Below, one piece after another: positions 1-10,600 of a stretch of DNA of 64,000 bases. Numbering within the stretch: the stretch's first letter is position 1; each line of letters begins with the position of its first letter. Position numbers and translations under genes: made by a program. A model generated the notes under the pieces. It was not told the DNA's origin, did not search any database, and saw only the letters and a list, made by a program, of their open reading frames with translations. The stretch is from NCBI RefSeq assembly GCF_004357765.1, contig NZ_SMTE01000006.1, forward strand, positions 248,001 to 312,000. Direction: 5' to 3'. This DNA is from Pseudomonas putida. Lineage in GTDB: Bacteria > Pseudomonadota > Gammaproteobacteria > Pseudomonadales > Pseudomonadaceae.

Positions 1-131
1 TGGAGGTGAATTCATCGCCAGGCCTGGAAGGCATCGAGGTGACCACCGGCAAGGACGTGGCCGGGATGATCATCGAGCACCTGGAGAAGAACGGCGGACC
101 TAATCAGACCCGAACCAAAGGCAAGGGTTGA
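1..131 (+). CDS. rimK: RimK C-terminal fragment (ribosomal protein S6 glutamate ligase), cut by window edge
   Basis: The first 131 bases encode the last 42 residues of a protein ending in KGKG before a TGA stop. The visible start, [11 protein letters not shown] followed by [11 protein letters not shown], matches the C-terminal end of RimK ATP-grasp ligases, where the Asn and Glu help bind metal in the active site. RimK adds glutamates to the C-terminus of ribosomal protein S6. Its place beside envZ/ompR is the usual one in Pseudomonas. Only the tail is present, so nothing can be said about the N-terminal part. Confidence 0.85.
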   Translation, partial: EVNSSPGLEGIEVTTGKDVAGMIIEHLEKNGGPNQTRTKGKG

Positions 132-143
132 TCCGAACCGCAA

Positions 144-177
144 CGGTCCCTTCACGGGCGAGCTCGCGAAGGGACCG
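144..177. terminator. Inverted repeat between convergent rimK and envZ, probable bidirectional terminator
   Basis: A 10-bp perfect stem (cggtcccttc pairing with gaagggaccg) encloses a 14-base loop. It lies between the stop codons of two convergent genes, which is where a shared terminator is expected. There is no clear T-tract on either side, so intrinsic termination would be weak. Confidence 0.55.
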
Positions 178-192
178 TGCAGTCCATCACAT

Positions 193-1506
193 TCAAACGG
201 CGTTACGCGGCAGCAAGAGCCCCAGCGGCAGCCTCACCCGCGCCTCGATCCCCCCGCCGGAGCGGTTACGCAGTTCGACGTTGCCACCGTGCTGCGCGGC
301 GATCCGCTTGACGATCGCCAGACCTAAGCCAGTGCCCTTGCCACCTCGCGCCCGATCACCGCGAATGAACGGGTTGAAGATGGTCTCCAGCTCCGACTCA
401 TCGATCCCCGCGCCGCGGTCCAGTACGCTCAGCACCACGTACGGTGCGCTCTCGTCACCCGATACGTAGGCGGCCACCTCGACCCCCTTGCCGGCGTGGT
501 GCAAGGCATTGCCGATCAGGTTGCCCAACATGCGCTTCAAGGAAACCCGGCGCAGCGGAAACGGCGGGATCGGCTCCAGACACAGGCGCACACGCTCTTC
601 CGGCTGGTTGTAAGGGGCCACGACTTCCCGCACCAGGTCAGCCAGGTCGACCTCCTCCACCGGCTCGTCACGGCCATCGCGGATGAAGGCCAGGAACTGG
701 TCGAGGATCGCGTCCATGTCCTCGATGTCGCGCACCATGTCCTCGCTCAGTTCGCTGTCATTGCCCATCAGCGACAACGAAAGACGCAGGCGGGTCAACG
801 GTGTGCGCAGGTCATGGGACACGCCCGCCAGCATCAGCTCACGCTCTCGTCCGGCCTGCTCGACATCCTCGGCCATCTGGTTGAACGCACGGTACACCTC
901 GGTCATTTCGCTCGGCGTATCGCTGATCGGCAACCGTACGCTGCGCCCCTGCCCCAGCTGGCGAGCAGCGAAGACCAGGCGCTTGAGCGGTTGGTTGAGC
1001 TGACGTACGAAGATCCACGCCGACGCCGTGGACAGCAGGCCGATCGCCAGGAACCAACCCAGCACGTTCCAGATCTTCTGTCCGCGCAGCGGGTGCGGGT
1101 ACAGCGGCACCTTCAACCAGCCGGGTCCCAGGCTCGGCGCATTCACCCACAAGGCGGGTGGTGCGTGGATGCGCAGGCGGACTTCGGTGTCCTCGCCCAA
1201 CTCGGCCTGCATCTGCCGCTGGTAGATTTCACTGTACGGCCAGTGCTGCTCGCCTTCCGGCACGCCGGAGCCCGTCACGCGGATCAGGCCCGCAGCCTCG
1301 GCGATCTTGTCGCGGTTCTGTTCATCCGCCGCCCAATACGCCCGGAGGGTCAAGGCCACGCCGTGGCTGTACTGGCGGTCGACCAGCACGTCCTCGTTCA
1401 TGAGCAGATAGACCAGGGTCAGGGCCTTGGAGAACAGGACGACGATCAGCACCAGCCACAGCGTGCGCGCAAAGAAGCTCTGCGGGAACCACAGCGGCGT
1501 TTTCAT
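193..1506 (-). CDS. envZ: EnvZ sensor histidine kinase
   Basis: This 437-residue inner-membrane sensor kinase partners the OmpR regulator encoded just upstream. An N-terminal membrane segment (about residues 12-36) and a second one (about 147-167) bracket a periplasmic domain. A HAMP linker follows, then the HisKA dimerisation box GVSHDLRTPLTRL with phospho-accepting His231. The ATPase domain shows the N box (LIGNALHH), DRGAGI and GKGTGLGLAIV. The start ATG lies 16 bp after the ompR stop, so the two genes form one operon. In the family, EnvZ phosphorylates and dephosphorylates OmpR in response to osmolarity, but the actual signal and regulon here cannot be read from sequence. Confidence 0.93.
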   Translation of the reverse strand: MKTPLWFPQSFFARTLWLVLIVVLFSKALTLVYLLMNEDVLVDRQYSHGVALTLRAYWAADEQNRDKIAEAAGLIRVTGSGVPEGEQHWPYSEIYQRQMQAELGEDTEVRLRIHAPPALWVNAPSLGPGWLKVPLYPHPLRGQKIWNVLGWFLAIGLLSTASAWIFVRQLNQPLKRLVFAARQLGQGRSVRLPISDTPSEMTEVYRAFNQMAEDVEQAGRERELMLAGVSHDLRTPLTRLRLSLSLMGNDSELSEDMVRDIEDMDAILDQFLAFIRDGRDEPVEEVDLADLVREVVAPYNQPEERVRLCLEPIPPFPLRRVSLKRMLGNLIGNALHHAGKGVEVAAYVSGDESAPYVVLSVLDRGAGIDESELETIFNPFIRGDRARGGKGTGLGLAIVKRIAAQHGGNVELRNRSGGGIEARVRLPLGLLLPRNAV

Positions 1507-1522
1507 CGATGGCGAGGCATCA

Positions 1523-2263
1523 TCATTTGCTGGCGTTTCCGTCCGGTACGAACACGTAGCCCACGCCCCATACGGTCTGGATATAACGCGGCTTGGACGG
1601 GTCCGGTTCGATCATGCGACGCAGGCGCGAGATCTGCACGTCGATCGAGCGCTCCAATGCATCCCACTCACGGCCGCGGGCCAAGCTCATGAGCTTGTCG
1701 CGGGTCAGCGGTTCGCGGGCATGCATGACCAAGGCCTTGAGCACGGCGAACTCGCCGGTGGTGAGCATGTGCACCTCGGCGCCGCGTTTGAGTTCACGGG
1801 TAGCCAACGACAACTCGTAGTCGCCGAAGGTGACCGTTTCGTCTTCGCTGCCCGGCGCGCCCGGCACGCTTGGCGCCTGACGGCGTAGCACGGCCTTGAC
1901 GCGGGCCATCAGCTCGTCCGGGTTGAACGGCTTGCCCAGATAATCGTCGGCACCCAGTTCGAGCCCCTTGATACGGCTAAGCTCGTCGCCCTTGGCGGTG
2001 AGCATGATGATCGGGATCTGGTTGTTCGCTTGGCGCAGGCGCTTGCACGCGGACAGACCGTCCTCGCCCGGGAGCATGAGATCGAGCACTACCAGATTGA
2101 AGACTTCGCGCTGCAGCAGGCGGTCCATCTGTTCGGTATTGGGCACCGCACGGGCACGATAGCCCTTGCTGGTGAAGAAACGCTCCAGCAGGCTGCTCAG
2201 CCCCGGGTCGTCATCGACGATGAGAATCTTTTCGCCTTCAGCGTTGTTCGCAGTGCCGGTCAT
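1523..2263 (-). CDS. ompR: OmpR response regulator
   Basis: This 246-residue transcription factor has an N-terminal receiver domain with the acidic pair in ILIVDDDPG, phospho-acceptor Asp61 in LVVLDLMLPG, and the conserved Thr and Lys (MLTAK, LGKPF). A C-terminal winged-helix DNA-binding domain ends in the typical RYIQTVWGVGYVFVPDG motif. It is the first gene of the ompR-envZ operon, divergent from tex across about 225 bp that must carry both promoters. In relatives OmpR controls porins and osmotic responses. Confidence 0.94.
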   Translation of the reverse strand: MTGTANNAEGEKILIVDDDPGLSSLLERFFTSKGYRARAVPNTEQMDRLLQREVFNLVVLDLMLPGEDGLSACKRLRQANNQIPIIMLTAKGDELSRIKGLELGADDYLGKPFNPDELMARVKAVLRRQAPSVPGAPGSEDETVTFGDYELSLATRELKRGAEVHMLTTGEFAVLKALVMHAREPLTRDKLMSLARGREWDALERSIDVQISRLRRMIEPDPSKPRYIQTVWGVGYVFVPDGNASK

Positions 2264-2488
2264 GAATAACTCCTCTGATATCGCCGCACATTATGGCGTA
2301 GCCACTGCCGTGCGTGCCGTGTGCATTGTTAGCAGATTTTTCCCCAGGCGCCAGTTCCCAGGCCCGGCCACTGGCCTGGCGCCATCACCGCAAGCGAGTT
2401 TCGACGGGTATAATGCGCCGCTTTCATCCAGCGCCGCCGGGCCCATGCCCTGCCGCGGCCCCGCATTCACTATTGTCAGGTGGTTTAC

Positions 2489-4813
2489 ATGGACAGCATC
2501 AACAGCCGTATCGCCGAAGAACTGGGCGTGCGTCCACAACAGGTCGAGGCGGCCGTGGGCCTGTTGGACGAAGGCTCGACGGTGCCCTTCATCGCCCGTT
2601 ACCGCAAGGAAGTGACCGGCAGCCTGGACGACACCCAATTGCGCCACCTGGAAGAACGTCTGCGCTACCTGCGTGAACTGGACGAGCGCCGCACCAGCAT
2701 CCTCGCCAGCATCGAGGAGCAAGGCAAACTGACCCCAGAGCTGGCCCGCGAGATCAAGCTGGCCGACACCAAGACCCGCCTCGAAGACCTGTACCTGCCG
2801 TACAAGCAAAAGCGCCGCACCAAAGGCCAGATCGCCCTCGAAGCCGGCCTCGGCGAGCTGGCCGACGGTCTGTTCAACGACCCGAACCTCACCCCGGAAA
2901 GCGAGGCAGCGCGCTTCGTCGACGCGGAAAAGGGCTTCGCCGACGTCAAGGCCGTGCTTGAAGGGGCCAAATACATCCTCATGGAACGTTTCGCCGAGGA
3001 TGCCGCCCTGCTCGACAAACTGCGCAGCTTCCTCAAACAGGAAGCGGTACTCAGCGCCCGCGTGGTGGCCGGCAAGGAAGAGGAAGGCGCCAAGTTCCGT
3101 GACTATTTCGCCCATGACGAACTGCTGCGCACCGCACCTTCCCACCGCGCCCTGGCCATTTTCCGTGGCCGCAACGAAGGCGTGCTGAGCGCCTCTCTCA
3201 AGGTCGGCGAGGAGCTTCCTGGCACCCTGCACCCCTGCGAACTGATGATCGGCAACCACGTCGGCATCGAGAATCGCGGCCGCCCGGCCGACAAGTGGCT
3301 CGGCGAAGTGGTGCGTTGGACGTGGAAGGTGAAGCTCTACACCCACCTGGAAACCGACCTGTTCGGCGAACTGCGCGACAACGCCGAAGGTGAGGCCATC
3401 AACGTCTTCGCCCACAACCTGCACGACCTGCTGCTGGCCGCACCCGCCGGCCCCCGCGCCACCCTGGGCTTCGACCCGGGCCTGCGCACCGGCTGCAAGA
3501 TCGCCGTGGTGGACGCCACCGGCAAGCTGCTGGACCACACCACCGTCTACCCGCACGCGCCGAAGAACGACTGGGACCGCACCATTTCGATCATGGCTGC
3601 CCTGTGCGCCAAGCACTCGGTGGAACTGATCGCCATTGGCAACGGCACCGCCAGCCGCGAAAGCGACAAACTGGTGGCGGAGCTGGTTAAAAAGTATCCA
3701 GCGCTGAAGATCACCAAGATCATGGTTTCCGAAGCCGGTGCATCGGTGTATTCGGCCTCGGAACTGGCAGCCCGCGAGTTCCCGGACCTCGATGTGTCGA
3801 TCCGTGGCGCGGTGTCGATCGCCCGTCGTCTGCAGGACCCCCTGGCCGAGCTGGTGAAGATCGATCCGAAATCCATCGGCGTCGGCCAGTACCAGCACGA
3901 TGTCTCGCAGGTGAAGCTGGCCCGTGGCCTGGACGCTGTGGTCGAGGACTGCGTGAACGCCGTGGGGGTCGATGTCAACACCGCCTCGGTGGCACTGCTG
4001 ACGCGCATCTCCGGCCTTAATGCCACCCTGGCGCAGAACATCGTCGCCCACCGCGACGCCAACGGCCCGTTCGCCACCCGTGCGGCGCTGAAAAAGGTCA
4101 GCCGCCTGGGCGAGAAAACCTTCGAGCAGGCCGCAGGCTTCCTGCGCGTGATGAATGGCGACAACCCGCTCGACGCTTCCGCCGTGCACCCGGAGGCTTA
4201 CCCGCTGGTACAACGCATCGCCGCCGACACCGACCGAGATATCCGCTCGCTGATCGGCGACAGTGGCTTCCTCAAACGCCTCGACCCGAAGAAGTTCACC
4301 GACGAGACCTTCGGCCTGCCGACCGTCACCGACATTCTCCAGGAGCTCGACAAACCGGGCCGCGACCCACGCCCCGAGTTCAAGACCGCCACCTTCCAGG
4401 AGGGCGTCGAAGACCTCAAGGACCTGGAGCCTGGCATGATCCTCGAAGGTGTGGTGACCAACGTCACCAACTTCGGCGCCTTTGTCGATATCGGTGTGCA
4501 TCAGGACGGCCTGGTGCATATCTCGGCGCTGTCGGAGAAGTTCGTCAAGGATCCACGGGAAGCAGTCAAGGCTGGCGACGTGGTCAAGGTCAAGGTCATG
4601 GAAGTCGACATCCCGCGCAAGCGCGTCGGTCTTTCCATGCGCATGGGCGACACCCCCGGCGAGAAGGTCGAAGGTCATCGCGGGGGTGGCCGTGGCAACG
4701 GCGGCAATCGCCAGCAACAGGCCCAGCGCCCACGTGAAACCACCAGCGCAGCCCCGGCCAACAACGCCATGGCTGCGCTGTTCGCCAACGCCAAGCAACT
4801 GAAGAAGAAATGA
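2489..4813 (+). CDS. tex: Tex RNA-binding transcription accessory protein
   Basis: This 774-residue protein has the full Tex/Spt6-like layout. It contains an N-terminal helical region, a YqgF/RNase H-like fold starting near residue 320 ([17 protein letters not shown]), and helix-hairpin-helix segments near 490-560 ([16 protein letters not shown]). A C-terminal S1 RNA-binding domain spans about 649-718 ([18 protein letters not shown]). The tail is Gly/Arg/Gln-rich and ends in a Lys run. An ATG with an AGG eight bases upstream was chosen over an in-frame GTG nine bases earlier. Tex proteins bind nucleic acid and affect transcription and toxin gene expression in Bordetella and Pseudomonas. The stop overlaps the start of the following thioesterase gene. 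Confidence 0.95.
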   Translation: MDSINSRIAEELGVRPQQVEAAVGLLDEGSTVPFIARYRKEVTGSLDDTQLRHLEERLRYLRELDERRTSILASIEEQGKLTPELAREIKLADTKTRLEDLYLPYKQKRRTKGQIALEAGLGELADGLFNDPNLTPESEAARFVDAEKGFADVKAVLEGAKYILMERFAEDAALLDKLRSFLKQEAVLSARVVAGKEEEGAKFRDYFAHDELLRTAPSHRALAIFRGRNEGVLSASLKVGEELPGTLHPCELMIGNHVGIENRGRPADKWLGEVVRWTWKVKLYTHLETDLFGELRDNAEGEAINVFAHNLHDLLLAAPAGPRATLGFDPGLRTGCKIAVVDATGKLLDHTTVYPHAPKNDWDRTISIMAALCAKHSVELIAIGNGTASRESDKLVAELVKKYPALKITKIMVSEAGASVYSASELAAREFPDLDVSIRGAVSIARRLQDPLAELVKIDPKSIGVGQYQHDVSQVKLARGLDAVVEDCVNAVGVDVNTASVALLTRISGLNATLAQNIVAHRDANGPFATRAALKKVSRLGEKTFEQAAGFLRVMNGDNPLDASAVHPEAYPLVQRIAADTDRDIRSLIGDSGFLKRLDPKKFTDETFGLPTVTDILQELDKPGRDPRPEFKTATFQEGVEDLKDLEPGMILEGVVTNVTNFGAFVDIGVHQDGLVHISALSEKFVKDPREAVKAGDVVKVKVMEVDIPRKRVGLSMRMGDTPGEKVEGHRGGGRGNGGNRQQQAQRPRETTSAAPANNAMAALFANAKQLKKK

Positions 4814-5196
4814 TGGAAATTCCCAAGGATTTGGTCCACAGCGCCTACAGCCAGCTTCTCGGCTGCCGCGTGCAACGCCTGGACACCGGCGTTGCCGAGG
4901 TGGCTCTGGCGCTGGAGCCTCAGTTGCGCAACCGTGGCCAGAAGCTGCACGGCGGGGCGATCTTCAGCCTGGTGGACATCGCCATGGGCCTGGCCTGCTC
5001 GGCCAGTCATGGTTTCGACCAGCAAAGCGTCACCGTCGAATGCAAGATCAACTACATGCGCGCCATCAGCGAAGGGGAAGTGCTGTGCACCGCCCGCGTG
5101 CTGCATGCCGGGCGGCGTACGCTGGTGGTCGACGCCGACGTAGTCCAAGGCGACAAACTGGTGGCGAAAGCGCAAGGAACCTTTGCAGTTCTATAG
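4810..5196 (+). CDS. PaaI-type hotdog thioesterase
   Basis: This 128-residue protein has a single hotdog fold with the PaaI/YbdB family motif [20 protein letters not shown], whose Asn/His-Gly-Gly region forms the acyl-CoA thioesterase active site. The later [15 protein letters not shown] strand and the ending KAQGTFAVL are also typical. It probably hydrolyses an acyl- or aryl-CoA, substrate unknown. The start codon overlaps the tex stop, so the genes are translationally coupled. A second ATG three bases downstream is equally possible. Confidence 0.8.
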   Translation: MMEIPKDLVHSAYSQLLGCRVQRLDTGVAEVALALEPQLRNRGQKLHGGAIFSLVDIAMGLACSASHGFDQQSVTVECKINYMRAISEGEVLCTARVLHAGRRTLVVDADVVQGDKLVAKAQGTFAVL

Positions 5197-5224
5197 CCGC
5201 CAAAGCGGTATCTGCGGTATTTTT

Positions 5225-5246
5225 CGGCAGTGCGCTGGCACTGCCG
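5225..5246. terminator. Hairpin downstream of tex-thioesterase
   Basis: A 9-bp perfect stem (cggcagtgc with gcactgccg) around a GCTG tetraloop lies 28 bp after the thioesterase stop and before gshA. No T-tract follows on the plus strand, so it may be a weak or Rho-assisted terminator or a transcript-stabilising hairpin. Confidence 0.4.
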
Positions 5247-5350
5247 GAACCGCGTAAACCAGGCGACAACGCCAGTTCCTTTCTACCTACCCTTGTAGAC
5301 CGTTATTTCTACCCCCATATTGGGGCGACTGACGCGTGAAGGAATACATC

Positions 5351-6928
5351 TTGAGCGACCTCCTCAACCGCCGCCTGAGCCTGCTCGGCGCCAATCTTCC
5401 CCTGCTCAAGCAGTGCCTGCACGGTATTGAGCGCGAATGCCTGCGCGTGACCGACGAAGGTCGCCTGGCCCAGACCCCGCACCCAGAGGCATTGGGCTCG
5501 GCGCTGACCAACGAGCAGATCACCACCGATTATTCCGAGTCGCTGCTGGAGTTCATCACCCCAGCCCTGCCCGACCCAGCCCAGGTCCTCGACAGCCTCG
5601 AGCAGACCCACCGCTTCGTCTACAGCAAGCTGGGTGACGAATACCTGTGGAGCCCGTCGATGCCCTGCGTGTTGCCGGCCGAGGAGGACATCCCGATCGC
5701 CGAGTACGGCACCTCGAACATCGGCAAGCTCAAGCACGTGTACCGCAAAGGCCTGGCCCTGCGCTACGGCCGCACCATGCAGTGCATCGCCGGCATCCAC
5801 TACAATTTCTCGCTGCCCGAGGCGCTGTGGCCGCTGCTGCGCGCCGCCGAAGGCAGCGACGAGAACGACCGCGACTTCCAGTCGTCGGCGTATATCGGCC
5901 TGATCCGTAATTTCCGCCGCTACAGCTGGTTGCTGATGTACCTGTTCGGCGCCTCGCCGGCCCTGGACAAAGGCTTCATGCGCGGCCACCCGCACCAGCT
6001 CGAAGAGCTCGATGCCGACACCCTGTTCCTGCCCTACGCCACCAGCCTGCGCATGAGCGACTTGGGCTACCAGAGCAATGCCCAGGCTGGGCTCACGCCC
6101 TGTTACAACGATCTGGCCAGCTACACCGACAGCCTGCGCCGGGCAGTGGGCACGCCGTATCCGCCGTATGTCGAGATCGGTACCCATGTCGATGGCGAGT
6201 GGGTGCAACTGAACACCAACATCCTGCAGATCGAGAACGAGTACTACTCGAACATCCGCCCCAAACGCGTCACCTACACCGGCGAGCGGCCGATCCAGGC
6301 GCTGACGGCCCGTGGCGTGCAGTATGTCGAGGTACGTTGCCTGGACATCAACCCGTTCCTGGCAGTGGGCATCGACTTGCCCCAGGCTCGCTTCCTCGAC
6401 GCCTTCCTACTGTTCTGTGCACTGAACGACAGCCCACTGCTGGACAACGGCGAATGTGGCCAGTGCACCGATAACTTCCTGACCGTGGTCAAGGAAGGCC
6501 GGCGTCCAGGCCTTGAACTGCAGCGCAACGGCCAGCCGATCGACTTGAGGCAGTGGGCCAACGAGTTGCTCGACAACATCCGCCCCCTGGCTGAGTTGCT
6601 CGACCAGGCCCATGGCGGTGAAGCCCACGCCAAGGCGCTGGAAGCGCAGCGGGCGAAGGTCGACGACGCTTCGCTCACCCCATCCGCCCAAGTGCTGGCG
6701 CGCATGACCGAGCATGACGAGAGCTTCGCCAAGTTCGCCCTGCGTCAGAGCCGCATCCATGCCCAGACCTTCCGCGAGCAGCCGCTGAGCCAGGATCGCC
6801 AGCAAGCTTTCGAGACCCTGGCCCGCGATTCGCTCGTCGAGCAGTCGCGCCTTGAACAGCAAGAGGTCGGTGACTTCGACCTGTTCGTCGGCGCCTATCA
6901 GGCGAGCATCCTGGCGATCAGCAACTGA
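5351..6928 (+). CDS. gshA: Glutamate-cysteine ligase GshA
   Basis: This enzyme joins glutamate and cysteine with ATP in the first step of glutathione synthesis. At 525 residues it has the length of the proteobacterial type-1 family. Family motifs include [10 protein letters not shown] near the N-terminus, [23 protein letters not shown], and [10 protein letters not shown] near residue 325. I chose the TTG start because AAGGA lies seven bases upstream and the product begins [13 protein letters not shown] as in Pseudomonas homologues. A GTG fifteen bases earlier would give 530 residues but lacks a binding site. The stop overlaps the start of the TetR gene. Confidence 0.93.
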   Translation: MSDLLNRRLSLLGANLPLLKQCLHGIERECLRVTDEGRLAQTPHPEALGSALTNEQITTDYSESLLEFITPALPDPAQVLDSLEQTHRFVYSKLGDEYLWSPSMPCVLPAEEDIPIAEYGTSNIGKLKHVYRKGLALRYGRTMQCIAGIHYNFSLPEALWPLLRAAEGSDENDRDFQSSAYIGLIRNFRRYSWLLMYLFGASPALDKGFMRGHPHQLEELDADTLFLPYATSLRMSDLGYQSNAQAGLTPCYNDLASYTDSLRRAVGTPYPPYVEIGTHVDGEWVQLNTNILQIENEYYSNIRPKRVTYTGERPIQALTARGVQYVEVRCLDINPFLAVGIDLPQARFLDAFLLFCALNDSPLLDNGECGQCTDNFLTVVKEGRRPGLELQRNGQPIDLRQWANELLDNIRPLAELLDQAHGGEAHAKALEAQRAKVDDASLTPSAQVLARMTEHDESFAKFALRQSRIHAQTFREQPLSQDRQQAFETLARDSLVEQSRLEQQEVGDFDLFVGAYQASILAISN

Positions 6929-7563
6929 TGACCCGCGCTGCCACCCCCCGCAAGCCCCGCGCCAGCAGCCAGGCCAGGATCGACGCGATTCTGGCGGCGG
7001 CTCGCGAATTGCTGGCCGAACAAGGGGTCGCGGGGTTGTCGATCTACAGCGTCGCCGAGCGGGCGCAGATCCCGCCGTCGTCGGTCTATCACTTCTTCGC
7101 CAGCGTTCCGGCGCTGCTCGAAGCACTGACCGCCGATGTGCACCGGGCGTTTCGCGAAGCGTTGAGCGCTCCGATCGACAGCAGCGCCTTCACCACCTGG
7201 CATGAACTTTCGAGGTTGATCGAGCGGCGCATGCTGGAGATCTACAACGATGATGCTGCCGCCCGCCAGTTGATCCTGGCCCAGCATGGCCTGAGCGAGG
7301 TGGTGCAAGCCGACCGCCTGCACGACATGGAATTGGGCGACCTGATGCACAAGCTGTTCGACCAGCATTTCCGCTTGCCGCAGATGCCGGACGATGTGGA
7401 TGTGTTCGCCCTGGCGATGGAGTTGAGTGACCGCGTCTACGCCCGCTCGATGCAGCTGTTCGAACAGATCACACCGCGCATGGCCGAAGAAGGCATGCGC
7501 GTATTCGAAGCCTACCTGGCGCTGTACCTACCGCCCTTCCTGCCCCTGCGCATCAATGGCTGA
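6928..7563 (+). CDS. TetR-family transcriptional regulator
   Basis: This 211-residue protein has a TetR N-terminal helix-turn-helix (about residues 15-60), including the recognition region GLSIYSVAERAQIPPSSVYHFF. The ligand-binding domain that follows is specific to a subfamily I do not recognise. An N-terminal Arg/Lys/Pro-rich stretch precedes the domain. The ATG overlaps the gshA stop (TGATG), so the gene is translationally coupled to glutathione synthesis. The target could be gshA itself, the large downstream gene, or a distant locus. Confidence 0.85.
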   Translation: MTRAATPRKPRASSQARIDAILAAARELLAEQGVAGLSIYSVAERAQIPPSSVYHFFASVPALLEALTADVHRAFREALSAPIDSSAFTTWHELSRLIERRMLEIYNDDAAARQLILAQHGLSEVVQADRLHDMELGDLMHKLFDQHFRLPQMPDDVDVFALAMELSDRVYARSMQLFEQITPRMAEEGMRVFEAYLALYLPPFLPLRING

Positions 7564-7649
7564 GTAGATAGATCTACCACCTCGCGTCACCCAATGAACC
7601 TTTCAATGAGGGCACTCGCGCACGCGCGCCTTCAAAGAGATGATCGTTC

Positions 7650-10600
7650 ATGTCCACCCCCACCCTTACCCTTCTGCCACTCACGGATACCGATACCGAC
7701 AGCGCCGACCAACACCTGGCAGGAAAAGGCAATCTGCTGGTCGTCGCCCGGCAGACCCAACGTTCGAGTGCCGCGCAACTGCGAACACTGCTGAGCCAGG
7801 CGCCCGGCTTGCAGCACATCTTGCGCACGACGCTGCGTACCCAGCTGCAATTCGATCCGTCCAGTTGTGGCCTGCGGCATGATCAAAGCCAGGTGACACT
7901 GCTGACCTTCGCCGCCCGCCTGCTTGTCAGCCCGGTCTCTGCCAACGCCTTTGCCGAGTGGTCCGGCTGGGGCTTCGGCGATACCCATGCCAACTGGAGC
8001 GTCGCGCAATGGACGCAGTACCTGACCCCGATCGTGACTGCTGCCAGGCTGCGCGCCCCTGAGGAGTACTGGCAAGGACGCATGCCAGGTACGACCATCT
8101 CCCGGCAGAGCCACGCGTGCGAGCTGTTGCGAGAACACTTCGCCAGCAGCCTGGACATCGCCTACGGGATCGCCACGGTGCAAGTCGATGATTGGCTGCA
8201 TGGTCGGCAAACCGTGCTGCCCTGCGCCCAACTGGCATGGCGCCAGCCCGACAACCGAGCGCTGGTCAGTGCCTCGGCGCTGCTGATCGGCCCCTCTTCC
8301 GAAGGCTCACGCTGGTTGCTCTACCAGCCGGGTGCCAGGCACCCGATACTGGCATTCGACACCCTCGACAGCCTACGCGACTGGAGCTTCCAGAATCGAT
8401 CCAGTCTCTGGTCGAACCCGAGGTCATCGGTTACCCAGGGCACTCGCGATGATGTGGTGGTCACACCATTCGATGGCGACGGCTTCGCTACGTTGATCGC
8501 GCAAATCCTCCGCCACAACGACGCCGTGACCGACCATCATCTGCTCGAGGCCAGCCAGCGAAGCGATACCGACCCGCTGGACTGGAGCGATCTGCAAGCC
8601 TGGGAAGCAGAGCGCAGCGAGGCCGTGAGAGCATCACTGGATGCCGCCCACGAAGTTGCCATCGAAGGCGTGATCGCAGCCGATGTTGAACTGGCGCACG
8701 AGGAGGTGCACTTCGCCTGCCTGGAGCAGCACCTGCCGCTGCGTTGGCGAAACCAGCAGGTCGAGCATCAGGAAATGCTCCTGGAACAGCACTTGGCAGG
8801 CGACGAGGAGCCGACTTCCGACAAACTCACGCAATTGCGCGAGCAGCAGGCAGCGCTGGAACAACTGCAGGATTCTCAGGAGCTGTATCTGCTCGAACTG
8901 CCTGACGAGGTGACCAGCACCGATTGGCAAGCAATCACCGGTGAACAAACACGGGAAGAACAGCTCACCGATGGTCTGACCCAGGCGCTGCTCAAAGAAG
9001 CTCGCCTCAGCCATCTGTTGGGCGAACTGTCTGCATCCCATCTGCAGTGGATCGAACAACTCGTCGACCGCCCAGAACCCAGCCTGCAGCGCCCTGTTCA
9101 GGTATGCTCGCTGGAGTTGATCGCAGGAGACCACACCTGGCAACTCTGCGGCTACCTGACCCTGCACGCCATCCCCGATCAGGACGATGAGAATCCGGAT
9201 CGTTCGGTTCTGTTGTACAGACCAGGCCAGCGTGGCGGCCTGATGGCATTCGATGGCGTGGCTGCGCTCGACGCCCGCCTGTTGGCGACGCTATATGGGG
9301 CATGGCCGGATGCATTGCTCGAATCCGCCTCGCCAAGCGACCCAGCGCAGCTGTTCAGCATACTGGCAAGTGCGCCACAGGTAACGTTCAAGCGCGTGCC
9401 TATCGACACCCACTTCATGCAGCACTGCGTGCGCTCCATCGTCAACGCATTGCCTGCGCCAGCCAAACGGCAACAGGCCCGGCAACGCTTGTGCATTGGT
9501 GAAAACCGCGCCCGTGCGCTGGCGGTTGCACGCTTCGCGGAAAAGAACCGCACCGAGCATCTGCATGCACGAGTAACGTCATTGCAGCATCTTGACGCCG
9601 AACAGATCACCGAGCTGGCCAGCACGATCGAAAAACTCGAAGGCGCGTTACGGGCTTCGGGCGACTTGCTCAAGCTGAGCCTGCCAGCCCGCAAGGAGTA
9701 TGCCCGGCTCAAATTGCTCAATCACTTGCGCCGCGCTTTCAACCTCAAGGAAATACCACGCATCAGCCTCGACATCGCCGACAGTGTCACCTTGCAAAAG
9801 ACCGTCACCGGCCAATCGGCGACGGGCGGGGCCGGCTCACGCGATGTGCCGGTGTTCAGCAAGGAACGCAGTGAAGTCGAGCTGGAAACCTTCATCCTCT
9901 GGGCGCTAGACAACAGCCGCAGCCTGCGCCTGAAAGATGCCTCCATCAAGATCGAACCCGCCAATACCGTGCTGCAACAAAGCGTCACCACGGATTACAT
10001 CGCCACGCTCATCGAACAACTCGATGTCGCCGGAAACTACGAAAAACGCATCACCGAAAGCTACCTGGGGTTCCCCCACGAATCCGCGTGGCAGGCGCAG
10101 TGGCGCCAGGAAACCCTCCGCCAGCCTTACCTGTGCCGCTTGCAAGTGCTCACGCAGCTCAGGTCGACCAGCCTCGATGCCGATGGCCAACGGTTGCTGG
10201 AGAACTTCTGTAGAGAGCAGATCGATGCAAATAATCACAGAACCATCGCACACCATACCGTGGAGCTCAGGCCCGGAGTCGCCGCAGACGGTTCAAGCGA
10301 CAGGATCGGCCTGACCGGTGTTCACATCATTCAGGGCACGACCGGACCCACGCTGCTGTATCTACCCGAAGCGCCCAGTGGCGAGGTCATCAGCCAATAC
10401 GCCAACGCCAGCGAAGCCTGCCAGGCCCTGCAAAACATGGCACTGGACGACGACATGGCGCAATACCTGGCGAACCAGTCCCAGGAAGGCGATCCCAAGC
10501 TTCATCACAGCTACATCAAGACCGCCCTGCAGAAGGGCTTCCGTGGCTTTATCGAAATTGGCCTGGCGCGCCCGGAGTCCTTACCGACCTATGAGTCTCG

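Noticed and set aside
2291-4798. An 835-codon open frame antisense to tex
   Set aside because: It is a shadow frame caused by high GC third positions. Its predicted protein is Gly/Val/His/Gln-rich without domains, and the opposite strand encodes the well conserved Tex.
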